NCBI GenBank assembly: GCA_030533085.1
Contig: JAUNJZ010000004.1
Span: 18,684-82,683 of the forward strand
Source of the DNA: Synergistaceae bacterium
GTDB taxonomy: Bacteria; Synergistota; Synergistia; Synergistales; Synergistaceae
DNA length: 64,000 nt
Direction: 5' to 3'
Shown here: one piece after another, positions 34,065 through 42,782 of the stretch
How positions within the stretch are numbered: the first letter of the stretch is position 1
How the letters are laid out: every line of letters starts with the position of its first letter
Notes under the pieces: generated by a model
Database searches by the model: none
What the model was told of the DNA's origin: nothing
Seen by the model: only the letters and a program-made list of their open reading frames with translations
Made by a program: the position numbers and the translations under genes

Positions 34065-34873
34065 ATATAACGGAGAGCGCCGGCCTGCTCAGAGGCTGGT
34101 CTAGAAAAAGGAAATTCAAAGCCGCGATGCTGGCCGTGCCGCTGCTGGCGGTCATCGCCGCGCTCATTCTCATTCTGATGCCCGTAGCTGAGATAGACAG
34201 AAAAAAAATCAGCATCAGGACGCTTGAGATACCGGCCTTTCCGATAATAGTAGTTCTTGAGCAGGAGGGAGGAAGCGTGACCTCCGCCTGGCTGCGCACG
34301 CCGGCCGGAGCGCGCCGTCTTGACCGGCTGGAGGGGCTTTCCTTCATATCGAGCGAGCCGATAATAACGCGGGTAGACCAGGATTCAAAGGATGACCTGC
34401 TCTGGCGGCTATCTTTCATGAACATAGACGGCGAGGGGCTGAACCTCTGGCTGGGGATGACCACATGGGCGCCGCGGGTATTCATCGCCTGCGCCCCGTT
34501 AAACTATACAAGGTGGCACGCACTTCCAGCCAAGGTAGAGGTGCCGAAGGGAACCAGCATTTACATCGCTCCGGCCGCGCCGCTCTATCAGAATCTCGAT
34601 AAGCAGTTCCGCGGCAAGGACAGCTATTCCTTCATCTACACGATGATGCTCACGCCGGAGGGGCTTAACTTCGTGCCTGTGCCGTCGGTATATAAACAGC
34701 TCTCTGTGCTGTTGCAGGCCGGAATGCGCGGCGAAAGCTCCCCGCAGAAGCGGCTCGCCTACGTGCGTATGCTGACCGAGTTCAACCGTCTGGCTGACGG
34801 CAAAGCCCCGCAGGCGGACACGCTGCTCAATTTACAGGTAGAAAGGCTCGACACCCTCAGCTGGAAGAGATAG
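34061..34873 (+). CDS. Membrane-anchored protein of unknown function
   Basis: The 270-residue protein has a basic N-terminus (GWSRKRKFK), one transmembrane helix (about residues 21-40, 'AAMLAVPLLAVIAALILILM') and an extracytoplasmic domain without known motifs. Its ATG overlaps the folK stop (ATGA), making it the last gene of the folate operon, and a terminator follows. The link to folate synthesis is probably only positional. I do not recognise the family. No cysteine pairs or catalytic patterns stand out. Confidence 0.75.
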   Translation: MNITESAGLLRGWSRKRKFKAAMLAVPLLAVIAALILILMPVAEIDRKKISIRTLEIPAFPIIVVLEQEGGSVTSAWLRTPAGARRLDRLEGLSFISSEPIITRVDQDSKDDLLWRLSFMNIDGEGLNLWLGMTTWAPRVFIACAPLNYTRWHALPAKVEVPKGTSIYIAPAAPLYQNLDKQFRGKDSYSFIYTMMLTPEGLNFVPVPSVYKQLSVLLQAGMRGESSPQKRLAYVRMLTEFNRLADGKAPQADTLLNLQVERLDTLSWKR

Positions 34874-34925
34874 CCCTTTAAGGAGCGGCGCGTATAATAG
34901 GCGGCTCCACGACGCAAAAACCGCA

Positions 34926-34966
34926 AAGAGACCCCGCCGACGCCTTGGCGCGCGGGGCCTCTTTTT
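34926..34966 (+). terminator. Terminator of the folate operon
   Basis: AGAG-CCCCGC and GCGGGG-CTCT arms with an inner CGCC/GGCG pairing are followed by TTTTT. It lies 50 bases after the membrane-protein gene and next to the 3' end of the opposite rpiR gene. Confidence 0.85.
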
Positions 34967-34987
34967 GATTTTTCTTTCCGGCGGCGA

Positions 34988-35854
34988 TTAGTATTTCAGG
35001 CCGAAAATCGGGTGGAATATCCTCTCGTCATGCAGGAACTGCGCCTGTTCGTCGAAGGACTTTTTCGCTTCGACGCCGAGCGACACCGCGAGCGACGAGG
35101 TGAGGACATGCGTGAGGAATATCGGGCCGATGGTGCTGCTGCCGAAGGTCGGGCTGTTGGCGGAAACGTTGAGCTGAAGCTCCGCGAAGCGGCAGACCGG
35201 CGCGGCCGCGCTATCCGTCATCGATATGATTTTCGCCCCGTTCCTGTGGGCTATCTCAACCGACTCCGTCACCTCGACCGCGTAGCTCGGAAGCTCGCAG
35301 ACGATCACCACGTCGCCCTTGCGCACGCTGCGCATCTGCTCCCAGAGGGAGAGTCCTCCGCGGCGGCAGAGAGTCGCGCGGCAGCCCATGATTGTCAGGC
35401 GCATCTGCATAAGCTCCATCACCAGCGACGATATACCCCAGCCGACACAGTAGATGTTGTTGGCTCCGAGTATCAGATTGTTGAAGCGATCGACGCTTTC
35501 AGTGGCGAGCTGCGCCATCGTGTCGTCAAGATTCGCGTGCTCGGCCTTGAATACGCTCTCCGGGAATGAATCGTTTGAGCTGACGGCGCGCGCGAGCAGA
35601 GCGGCGGGGTTGATCTGCTCGAGTATCGTCTTTTGCAGGCACGATTTAAGCTCCGCGTAGCCCGTGAAGCCGAGCATCTGCGCGACTCTCACAAGCTGCG
35701 CCTTGGATACCTTCAGCTCGTCGGCGATGTCGCCGATGGAACGGAAGGAGGCCTCGCGCATATTGGCGAGGAGGTATTCCGCCACGCGGCGGGCCTTGTT
35801 CGGCATCGTATGCGCCTTTTCCATCAGAAGATTCTGTAACTGACTGCTGTCCAT
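34988..35854 (-). CDS. RpiR-family transcriptional regulator (HTH plus SIS domain)
   Basis: The 288-residue protein has an N-terminal RpiR helix-turn-helix ('SIGDIADELKVSKAQLVRVAQMLGFTGYAELK') and a SIS sugar-phosphate-binding domain (about 125-260, 'IYCVGWGISSLVMELMQMRL', 'GDVVIVCELPSYAVEVTESVEIAHRNGAKIISMTDS'). RpiR proteins sense phosphosugars and control sugar catabolism genes. No sugar gene is beside it, so the regulon is unknown. ATG at 35854 has AAGGAGT upstream. Confidence 0.9.
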   Translation of the reverse strand: MDSSQLQNLLMEKAHTMPNKARRVAEYLLANMREASFRSIGDIADELKVSKAQLVRVAQMLGFTGYAELKSCLQKTILEQINPAALLARAVSSNDSFPESVFKAEHANLDDTMAQLATESVDRFNNLILGANNIYCVGWGISSLVMELMQMRLTIMGCRATLCRRGGLSLWEQMRSVRKGDVVIVCELPSYAVEVTESVEIAHRNGAKIISMTDSAAAPVCRFAELQLNVSANSPTFGSSTIGPIFLTHVLTSSLAVSLGVEAKKSFDEQAQFLHDERIFHPIFGLKY

Positions 35855-36140
35855 CTAAATACACTCCTTAGAAATTATGCTTTTTATAAATTTCAGCAAA
35901 AATCTTCAAAGGAGTTTAATTTCTTTTCGCTTAACTGTCAACATCTGTCCACTTTATTTTATGCAGGTTCATGAGGGAATATTAGCCGCCAAAGCAACCG
36001 CGGGCGGTATTTTCTCAAATTCGCGTTTATTTCGGCAAAAATTCCGCATCACGATTGTGAACCGCGGCGACGCCCAAAGCAGGGCAGGCCGCCGGGCAGA
36101 AAAAATTTATCTCCGCGGATAGCGTCAAAATATCTGTTGC
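35855..36140. other. Intergenic region between rpiR and nrdR
   Basis: An A+T-rich stretch lies next to the rpiR start, and a mixed-composition stretch follows towards nrdR. Apart from the NrdR box at 36141-36158, no clear promoter, RNA gene or short reading frame with a good ribosome binding site is visible. Confidence 0.4.
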
Positions 36141-36158
36141 AACACCATATATAGTGTT
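36141..36158. promoter_or_regulatory. NrdR box overlapping the nrdR promoter
   Basis: AACACCATATATAGTGTT fits the NrdR-box pattern ACACWATATATWGTGT with one change. Its last base begins a TATAAT (36158-36163), and a TTGCAA lies at the left edge. Binding would block transcription of nrdR-nrdD-nrdG. Confidence 0.85.
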
Positions 36159-36202
36159 ATAATCATCTGACCGCGCACTTGCGGCAATGGAGGAGTTCGT
36201 TT

Positions 36203-36679
36203 ATGAGATGTCCTGTTTGCGGCGCGCCGGAGACGAGAGTGATTGAAACGCGCAGTTCGGATGAGGGGCGGGTGAACCGCCGGCGGCGGGAGTGCCCCGA
36301 ATGTCAGAGCCGCTTTACGACGTACGAGCGGCTGGAGGAAAAAAGTTATCTCTGGGTCGTGAAGAAGGACGGCCGCAGGGAGGCTTTTGACCGGGATAAG
36401 CTCATCCGCGGCTTTCAGCATGCCTGCGAGAAGCTGCCTGTGGCGCTTGATACGCTGGAGGCGGCGGCGGCGCGCATCGAAGAGAGGGTGCGTGGCTCCG
36501 GACAGGGCGAGGTCGCGACGACGGCGCTTGGAGAGATGGCGGCGGAGGAGCTGCGAAGGATAAATAAGGTCGCTTATGTGCGATTTGCCTCGGTATATCG
36601 TGAATTTACCGATGTATCGAGCTTTACGAACGAGATAGCGAGGCTTTTGGACGATAAGGAGGCAGGCCATAATGGCTGA
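36203..36679 (+). CDS. nrdR: Transcriptional repressor NrdR
   Basis: The 158-residue repressor has a zinc ribbon (Cys3, Cys6, Cys31, Cys34) with the basic 'NRRRRECPECQSRFTTYER' stretch and an ATP-cone (about 46-136, 'VVKKDGRREAFDRDKLIRGF'). It senses ATP/dATP and represses ribonucleotide reductase genes. The ATG at 36203 is chosen because it begins the family's MRCPVCG and has GGAGG upstream. It overlaps nrdD by eight bases. The NrdR box in front indicates autoregulation. Confidence 0.97.
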   Translation: MRCPVCGAPETRVIETRSSDEGRVNRRRRECPECQSRFTTYERLEEKSYLWVVKKDGRREAFDRDKLIRGFQHACEKLPVALDTLEAAAARIEERVRGSGQGEVATTALGEMAAEELRRINKVAYVRFASVYREFTDVSSFTNEIARLLDDKEAGHNG

Positions 36680-38792
36680 GGATTTTATCAATAATTTCGG
36701 CAGGCAGGGACATTTATTTGATAAGGGCGAATCCACGGATCTTGCCCTGATGGTGGACGCGCTGGCGCAGGAGGAGCGTTCTCCGTGGGACGCGAGCAGG
36801 ATACGCGACGCGCTTATCGTTGAGGCGGGCGTTGACCCGGCGACGGCGGAGGGGATCGCGCTGGAGGTCGAGGAGGAGCTGCTCAGACATGGGCGTTCCA
36901 ATGTTACAACTTCCATCATCCGCGAGATGGTAAATGTAAAGCTTTTCCAGCGCGGGCTGGAGGCGAAGCTTGCGGACCACTCGCGCATCGGTCTGCCGGT
37001 TCACGACCTCGAGACGATGATGTTCAATAAGAATAAGGAAAACAGCAATACGAGCCATAATCCAGAGTCGATAAACCTTTCCATAGCCGAGATGGTGCTG
37101 AAGGAGTACGCTCTGACGAAGGTATTCACGAAAGATATCGCGGACGCGCATCTGAAGGGCGATATTCACCTTCACGACCTCGGCATGGTGAACCGCCCCT
37201 ATTGCTCCGGCCAGAGCGTCGCCTATACCGCGCGCTACGGCCTTAATATCCCATCGATCACCAGCGTTTCCAACCCGGCGAAGCACGCCGACGTGCTGTT
37301 GGCGCACATGCTGAAGATGACGAGCGTCTTGCAGAATCATTTTGCCGGAGCTATCGGCTGGGACGCGGTGAATATGTTCTTCGCCCCCTATACGGTCGGC
37401 TGGAGCTACACGCAGTATTTGCAGCTCGCGCAGCAGCTGATTTTCGAGTTCAACCAGCTCGCGGGCGGCCGCGGCGGACAGGTGGCCTTCACCGACATCA
37501 ACCTTTATTATGAGATTCCGAATCATTTCCGCGACGTTCCGGCCATCGGCCCCGGCGGTAAGTTTACCGGGAAGTGCTACGCCGATTATTCCGCTGAGTC
37601 AAAGATGTTCCTGCGCGCCCTCTTCGACGTTTACATGAGGGGAGACAGCCGCGGCCAGCCATTCTTCTTTCCGAAGCCGCTGCTTCACATTACGGACTTC
37701 TTCTTCAAGGAGGAGGGCTGGGAGGACTTCCTCAATCTGGCCTGCACGCTCTCTTCGGAGAAGGGGAGCACTTACTTCGTCTTCGACCGCGGCGGAGTGG
37801 CGAAGCTCTCGGAGTGCTGCCGTCTTTCATTCGAGCTGACGCCTGAGGACTTGGAGGAGGCGAAGCATCCCTGGAAGATGCGCTACTGCGCGCTGCAAAA
37901 TGTGACGCTGAATCTGCCGCGCGCAGCCTATAAGGCGAACGGCGACGACGAGATGCTCTTTGATATTATCGACGCGGAGATGGAGCTTGCGGCGAAGGCT
38001 CATTTGCAGAAGAGAGCCTTTATCAAGAGTATTCTGGATCTGGGCGAGAGGGGGCCGCTCGCTGCGCTTTGCGTGTCGCACGATGACGAGCCGTATCTGC
38101 GTATGCGCAAGGCGAGCCATCTGATAGGCATTCTCGGCCTCAACGAGATGGTACAGGCGATGACCGGCTGCGAGCTGCACGAGAGCGAGGAGGCGGCGAC
38201 GCTGGGGCGCGCCGTGATTCAGTATATGGATCTCAAATGCCAGCAGCTTTCCGAGCGTTACGGCCTCAAGATAGTGCTCGAGCAGACGCCCGCGGAGAGT
38301 ACGGCGCTGCGTTTCGCGAAGCTGGATCTGCGCGCCTATCCTGAAATCGCGAAGAAATATATCAAGGGCGATATGGACAGCGGCGAGATCTATTACACGA
38401 ACAGCACGCATCTGAATTACAAGCTGGCGCAGGACCCGATAGACAAGGTGACGCGGGAAGGGGAGCTGCACCCGATGATCAAGGCGGGGGCTATTACTCA
38501 CGTCTGGATGGGCGAGCATAAGCCGGACCCCAAGGCTCTTGCCTCCTTCGTCATCAAGACCTTCAAATATTCAGAGAACGCGCAGGTCGCCTTCAGCCCA
38601 GAATTTACGATCTGCAACGAGTGCAGCCACATGGAGCGCGGCCTCTCCGACCACTGCTCCGTCTGCGGCTCGGAGGATGTGGACGGCATTACGCGGGTGA
38701 CGGGCTATTTCACGCGTACCTCCTCGTGGAACGCCGGTAAGCGCGGCGAGCTGAAGGATCGCGCCCGCCGTCCGGTGACGATGCCGGCGTAA
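36672..38792 (+). CDS. nrdD: Anaerobic (class III) ribonucleoside-triphosphate reductase
   Basis: The 706-residue glycyl-radical enzyme reduces NTPs to dNTPs without oxygen. Landmarks are 'DIHLHDLGMVNRPYCSGQS', 'GGRGGQVAFTDINLYYEIP', the cysteine-containing 'LSECCRLSFEL', a C-terminal zinc site (CNEC...CSVC) and the radical-site Gly678 in RVTGYF with the following WNAGKRGELKDR. The N-terminal ATP-cone is short. It is co-translated with nrdR upstream and nrdG downstream, giving the regulator, enzyme and activase in one operon. The anaerobic enzyme agrees with a strict anaerobe. Confidence 0.96.
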   Translation: MAEDFINNFGRQGHLFDKGESTDLALMVDALAQEERSPWDASRIRDALIVEAGVDPATAEGIALEVEEELLRHGRSNVTTSIIREMVNVKLFQRGLEAKLADHSRIGLPVHDLETMMFNKNKENSNTSHNPESINLSIAEMVLKEYALTKVFTKDIADAHLKGDIHLHDLGMVNRPYCSGQSVAYTARYGLNIPSITSVSNPAKHADVLLAHMLKMTSVLQNHFAGAIGWDAVNMFFAPYTVGWSYTQYLQLAQQLIFEFNQLAGGRGGQVAFTDINLYYEIPNHFRDVPAIGPGGKFTGKCYADYSAESKMFLRALFDVYMRGDSRGQPFFFPKPLLHITDFFFKEEGWEDFLNLACTLSSEKGSTYFVFDRGGVAKLSECCRLSFELTPEDLEEAKHPWKMRYCALQNVTLNLPRAAYKANGDDEMLFDIIDAEMELAAKAHLQKRAFIKSILDLGERGPLAALCVSHDDEPYLRMRKASHLIGILGLNEMVQAMTGCELHESEEAATLGRAVIQYMDLKCQQLSERYGLKIVLEQTPAESTALRFAKLDLRAYPEIAKKYIKGDMDSGEIYYTNSTHLNYKLAQDPIDKVTREGELHPMIKAGAITHVWMGEHKPDPKALASFVIKTFKYSENAQVAFSPEFTICNECSHMERGLSDHCSVCGSEDVDGITRVTGYFTRTSSWNAGKRGELKDRARRPVTMPA

Positions 38793-38795
38793 GAT

Positions 38796-39485
38796 ATGGA
38801 AGGCATGGAAAAGATGAGGGCGGGGGGCTATCTCCCCGCCTCTTTTTTAGACTGGGACGGCCATGTCGCCGCCGTGATATTCACCAGCGGCTGCAATCTC
38901 CGCTGTCCGTGGTGTCATAATGGCGCGCTGGTGAGCGCCGAGGCCGGCGGCCCCGCCTTCGGCGATATCATCTCAGATATAAGGCGGCGGGCGAAATTTC
39001 TTGACGGCGTTGTGATAAGCGGCGGCGAGCCTACGCTTTTTCCCGCCATCATTCCGCTGCTGACGCTTTTCAGGGAGCTGGGGCTTCCCGTCAAGCTCGA
39101 TACGAACGGCACGAACCCGGAGCTGCTGCGCCGCGTTATCGCGGAGGGGCTGGCCGCCCACATAGCGATGGATATCAAGGCGCCGCTCGACGCAGCCTCA
39201 TATGAGCGGCTTGCCGGAGCCGCTGTCGATATCGAAAAGATAAAGGAGTCGGTGCGGATCATCAGGGAATCCGCCGCATCATATGAATTTCGCACGACCT
39301 TTGTCCCCGCTCTTCACAGCCGCGGCGACCTGACGGAGATAGCCGCGCAGCTCGACGACGACGCGCACTGGGTCGTGCAGTGTTTCAAGCCCGCGGGCTG
39401 TCTTGACGGCGGCTTTCTCGAAAAAGAGGCTGCGCGCCCCGAATTTATCAGAGAAATTTTTCCGAATATTAAAATTCGCGGCTGA
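38796..39485 (+). CDS. nrdG: Anaerobic ribonucleoside-triphosphate reductase activating protein (radical SAM)
   Basis: The 229-residue radical-SAM protein has CNLRCPWC (CxxxCxxC) for the [4Fe-4S] cluster, 'GVVISGGEPTLFP' for SAM binding and 'LDTNGTNPELL'. It makes the glycyl radical on NrdD using SAM and reduced ferredoxin or flavodoxin. It is located three bases after nrdD. ATGs at 38796, 38805 and 38814 are all possible starts; none has a decisive ribosome binding site, and the first is listed. Confidence 0.93.
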   Translation: MEGMEKMRAGGYLPASFLDWDGHVAAVIFTSGCNLRCPWCHNGALVSAEAGGPAFGDIISDIRRRAKFLDGVVISGGEPTLFPAIIPLLTLFRELGLPVKLDTNGTNPELLRRVIAEGLAAHIAMDIKAPLDAASYERLAGAAVDIEKIKESVRIIRESAASYEFRTTFVPALHSRGDLTEIAAQLDDDAHWVVQCFKPAGCLDGGFLEKEAARPEFIREIFPNIKIRG

Positions 39486-39554
39486 TAATTATATAAATAT
39501 ACTGTATAATTTCTTCTGTGTTTATCTAAAAAAGAAAAGAAGAGGTGCGGAGAA

Positions 39555-40694
39555 ATGAAATTGGCAAAGAAACTTGTAGTCGCTTTTTCGTTGGTTCTCG
39601 TCATGGCCGGCATGGCCCTGGCGGCTGATACGGTGAAGATTGGCGTATATCTTCCCATTACCGGCGGCAACGCTATTGGCGGACAGCTCGAGCTGGACGG
39701 CGTGAAGCTTGCCCACGCGCAGTATCCCACGGTGGATGGAAAAAAGATCGAGCTTGTAATCGTTGACAACAAGAGCGACAAGGTCGAATCGGCGAACGCC
39801 GTCAAGCGTCTGATCGAAAAGGACAAGGTAAACGCTATCATCGGAACCTACGGCTCGTCGCTGGCTATGGCGGGCGGCGAAGTCGCTGAAAAGGCCGGAG
39901 TCCCGATGGTGGGCACATCCTGCACGAATCCGCTTGTCACGCAGGGCAAGAAGTATGTCTTCCGCGTCTGCTTCATCGACCCCTTCCAGGGAGCCGGAGC
40001 GGCGGATTACGCCCTTAAAGAGCTGAAGGCGAAGAGCGCCGCGATGCTTATCGAAGTAACGGAGGATTACAGCGTCGGCCTCGGCAACTTCTTCAGGCAG
40101 AACTTTGTGAAGAACGGCGGCAGCGTCGTCTCCGTGATGAATTACCAGAAGGGCGACCAGGACTTCACCGCCCAGCTGACGGAAATCATCAGCAAGAACC
40201 CCGACGTTCTCTATATCCCCGCCAACTTCGCGGAGGGTGCGATAATCATGCGTCAGGCGCGCGAGCTGGGAGCGAAATTCAGCATCCTTGGCGGCGACGC
40301 GATGGACAACCCTGAAATAGTCAAGATCGGCGGAGATTCCGTCGAAGGCTTCAGCTATACCTCCTTCGCATATTCGCCGAACATGCCGGAAAAGCTTATG
40401 AGCCCGATTCAGAAGCAGTTCACCGAGCAGTGGCGCAAGGCCTACCCCGGTAAAGACCCGGCGGCTCTCACAGGCTGCGGCTACGACGCCTATCTTCTGA
40501 TCTACAACGCTATCAAGAACGCGAAGAGCGACGACCCCGAAAAGATCACCGCCGCGATAGCCGCGACGAAGGATATGCCCGGCGTTACCGGGACGACGAC
40601 CATAAACGCGACGCACGATGCGGAGAAGTCTGTCGGAATCATCAAGATTGAAAACGGCAAGCAGGTATTCCACGCCATCGTTGACCCCAAATAG
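39555..40694 (+). CDS. livK: Branched-chain amino acid ABC transporter substrate-binding protein (system 2)
   Basis: The 379-residue exported protein has a signal peptide (about 1-23, ending ALAA) and the type I binding-protein fold with 'VKIGVYLPITGGNAIGGQLELDGVKLA', 'AVKRLIEKDKVNAIIGTYGSS' and 'KYVFRVCFIDPFQGAGAA'. It feeds the second LivHMGF system encoded downstream. It differs clearly from the first LivK in the ligand-pocket region, so the ligand may be another amino acid. GAGGTG lies before the ATG, and a TATAAT at 39505-39510 is a candidate -10 box. Confidence 0.94.
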   Translation: MKLAKKLVVAFSLVLVMAGMALAADTVKIGVYLPITGGNAIGGQLELDGVKLAHAQYPTVDGKKIELVIVDNKSDKVESANAVKRLIEKDKVNAIIGTYGSSLAMAGGEVAEKAGVPMVGTSCTNPLVTQGKKYVFRVCFIDPFQGAGAADYALKELKAKSAAMLIEVTEDYSVGLGNFFRQNFVKNGGSVVSVMNYQKGDQDFTAQLTEIISKNPDVLYIPANFAEGAIIMRQARELGAKFSILGGDAMDNPEIVKIGGDSVEGFSYTSFAYSPNMPEKLMSPIQKQFTEQWRKAYPGKDPAALTGCGYDAYLLIYNAIKNAKSDDPEKITAAIAATKDMPGVTGTTTINATHDAEKSVGIIKIENGKQVFHAIVDPK

Positions 40695-40704
40695 TCACTG
40701 ACGC

Positions 40705-40736
40705 GCCGCCGGCGCATTTCGCCGGCGGCCTTTTTT
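40705..40736 (+). terminator. Terminator between livK and livH (system 2)
   Basis: GCCGCCGGC and GCCGGCGGC form a nine-pair stem with a seven-base loop, followed by six Ts. As in system 1, it comes right after the binding-protein gene. Confidence 0.92.
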
Positions 40737-40749
40737 CGTTCTTATAAAG

Positions 40750-40781
40750 GCCCCATTTCCGGTTTCCGGAAAAAGCGGGGC
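40750..40781. repeat. Second hairpin before livH (system 2)
   Basis: GCCCC..TTCCGG and CCGGAA..GGGGC arms form a hairpin in the gap before livH, after the terminator. There is no T-run, so its role is unclear. Confidence 0.4.
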
Positions 40782-40827
40782 AAAAATTCCTTTCCCTTTT
40801 AACGCAGGGGAGCAGAGGGGTAATCTT

Positions 40828-41721
40828 ATGACATTCAATATGATGGTCCAGCATTTTTTCAACGCGCTGATGCTGGGGAGTCTCTATGGACTCATCGCCA
40901 TAGGCTATACGATGGTCTACGGTATTTTGCGCCTTATCAACTTCGCCCACGGCGACATTTTCATGATCAGCACCTATTTTGTCTTTATCGGCATCACGAT
41001 GATCAATCTGCCGTGGATTCCAGCAGTCATTCTCGCCATAGCCGCCACGGCGCTCTTCGGCGTTATGATAGACCGCGTGGCCTACAGGCCGCTGCGCAGC
41101 GCCCCCAGAATTTCGGCTCTGATATCGGCCATCGGCGTCTCCTTCTTCATAGAAAATCTCTGCCTCGTCATCTTTACCGGCGTGCCGAAGCCGATGCCGC
41201 GCTTTGAGCCGCTTGTGAAGGTGATGACGCTCGGCGGCGCGAGGATTCTTCCGCTTGCCATATTCGTGCCGGTGATCTCCTTTATGCTCGTCGGCGCGCT
41301 GCTCTGGATGCTCTACCGCACGAAGCCGGGGCTTGCGATGCGCGCGATATCGCGCGATATCGAGACTACGCGGCTGATGGGAGTGAAGGTCGACCGGATA
41401 ATCGCCCTTACCTTCGCCATCGGCTCCGCCCTCGCCGCCTGCGCCGGCATCATGTGGGCGCTCCGGTATCCGCAGATACATCCTTTTATGGGGGTATTCC
41501 CAGGGCTCAAAGCCTTTATCGCGGCGGTGCTGGGCGGTATAGGCTCCGTGCAGGGGGCTATGATCGGCGGCCTGCTGCTCGGCTTCATGGAGATAATGCT
41601 GATCGCCTTTTTCCCCGCGCTGTCGGGCTACCGCGACGCATTTGCCTTCGTGCTGCTTATTCTGATTCTTTTCTATAAGCCGACCGGGCTGATGGGCGAG
41701 AAGCTGGAGGACAAGATATAA
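40828..41721 (+). CDS. livH: Branched-chain amino acid ABC transporter permease LivH (system 2)
   Basis: The 297-residue permease starts 'MVQHFFNALMLGSLYGLIAIGYTMVYGILRLINFAHGDIFM' after four residues, with 'LMGVKVDRIIALTFAIGSALAACAGIMWAL' and 'AFIAAVLGGIGSVQGAMIGGLLLG' later. It has about eight membrane segments and forms the channel with LivM. Its stop overlaps the livM start by one base (TAATG). An AGAGGGG site precedes the ATG. Confidence 0.95.
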   Translation: MTFNMMVQHFFNALMLGSLYGLIAIGYTMVYGILRLINFAHGDIFMISTYFVFIGITMINLPWIPAVILAIAATALFGVMIDRVAYRPLRSAPRISALISAIGVSFFIENLCLVIFTGVPKPMPRFEPLVKVMTLGGARILPLAIFVPVISFMLVGALLWMLYRTKPGLAMRAISRDIETTRLMGVKVDRIIALTFAIGSALAACAGIMWALRYPQIHPFMGVFPGLKAFIAAVLGGIGSVQGAMIGGLLLGFMEIMLIAFFPALSGYRDAFAFVLLILILFYKPTGLMGEKLEDKI

Positions 41722-42782
41722 TGAAAAAATCCACGAAAACCGTGCTGAATATTCTCTGCCTCGGCTTGCTGGCGCTCTTCCTCCACTGGGCGCAGGGCAG
41801 CCTCGACGGCTACAAGATACAGGTGCTCAACCTGATAGCCGTCAACGCGATACTTGCGGTAAGCCTTAATCTGATATACGGCTTCACCGGCATGTTCTCG
41901 CTCGCGCACGCGGGCTTTATGGCTATCGGGGCCTACGTGACGGCCATTCTCATCCTGCCTGCGGCGCAGAAGCAGATGATGTATATCCTGGAGCCTATGA
42001 TATGGCCATTCTCCGTGATGCACGCCCCCTTCTTCATCGCCGTGGTCGCCGGAGGGCTGGCCGCCGCGCTGGTGGGGCTTTTCATGGCTCTACCCTGTCT
42101 CAAGCTAGGCGGAGATTATCTCGGCATAGCGACGCTCGGCTTCGGCGAGATAATCCGCGTGCTCTTCACAAATATGACCCCCGTCACCAACGGCGCGCTC
42201 GGGCTGAAAGGCATACCGGCCTACGCCAACCTTGGATGGAACTATTTCTGGTGCGTGCTCACCTTTTACGTGATAATCAAGCTGCTTTCCAGCAACTTCG
42301 GCAACACGCTTCGGGCGGTGCGTGACGACGAGGTGGCGGCAAAGGCGATGGGAATCAACACATTCCGCGCGAGAACGATATCCTTCGTCGTCGGCGCCTT
42401 CTTCGCCGGCGTCGGCGGCTCGCTGATGGGCAGCCTCATTACGACCATAGACCCCAAAATGTTCAACTTTCAGCTTACATTCAACATCCTGATGTTCGTC
42501 GTCGTCGGCGGCCTTGGCTCCATAACCGGCTCGCTGGTCGGCACTGTGGTCATCACAGTGCTGCTTGAATGGCTGCGCTTCGTCGAGGACTCGATAGAAT
42601 TCGGCTCGTGGGTATTCCCCGGCATTCCGGGAATGAGAATGCTCATATTCTCAATTCTGCTTCTTTTCATAATCCTTTACCGGCGCGAGGGCATCATCGG
42701 CGGCTATGAATTCAGCTGGGACGGAGCGGCGCGCCTTTTCCGCCGTCTCGCGGGAGGAAAGGGAGGGCGCTCCAATGGCTGA
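41721..42782 (+). CDS. livM: Branched-chain amino acid ABC transporter permease LivM (system 2)
   Basis: The 353-residue permease is longer than the system 1 LivM by about 60 residues. The difference is an extra N-terminal segment and a loop around residues 75-90 ('LPAAQKQMMYILEPMIWPFS'). Landmarks are 'LIYGFTGMFSLAHAGFMAIGAYVTAIL', 'LKLGGDYLGIATLGFGEIIRVLF' and 'AVRDDEVAAKAMGINTFRARTISFVVGAFFAGVGGSLMG'. It overlaps livG by eight bases. Confidence 0.95.
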   Translation: MKKSTKTVLNILCLGLLALFLHWAQGSLDGYKIQVLNLIAVNAILAVSLNLIYGFTGMFSLAHAGFMAIGAYVTAILILPAAQKQMMYILEPMIWPFSVMHAPFFIAVVAGGLAAALVGLFMALPCLKLGGDYLGIATLGFGEIIRVLFTNMTPVTNGALGLKGIPAYANLGWNYFWCVLTFYVIIKLLSSNFGNTLRAVRDDEVAAKAMGINTFRARTISFVVGAFFAGVGGSLMGSLITTIDPKMFNFQLTFNILMFVVVGGLGSITGSLVGTVVITVLLEWLRFVEDSIEFGSWVFPGIPGMRMLIFSILLLFIILYRREGIIGGYEFSWDGAARLFRRLAGGKGGRSNG

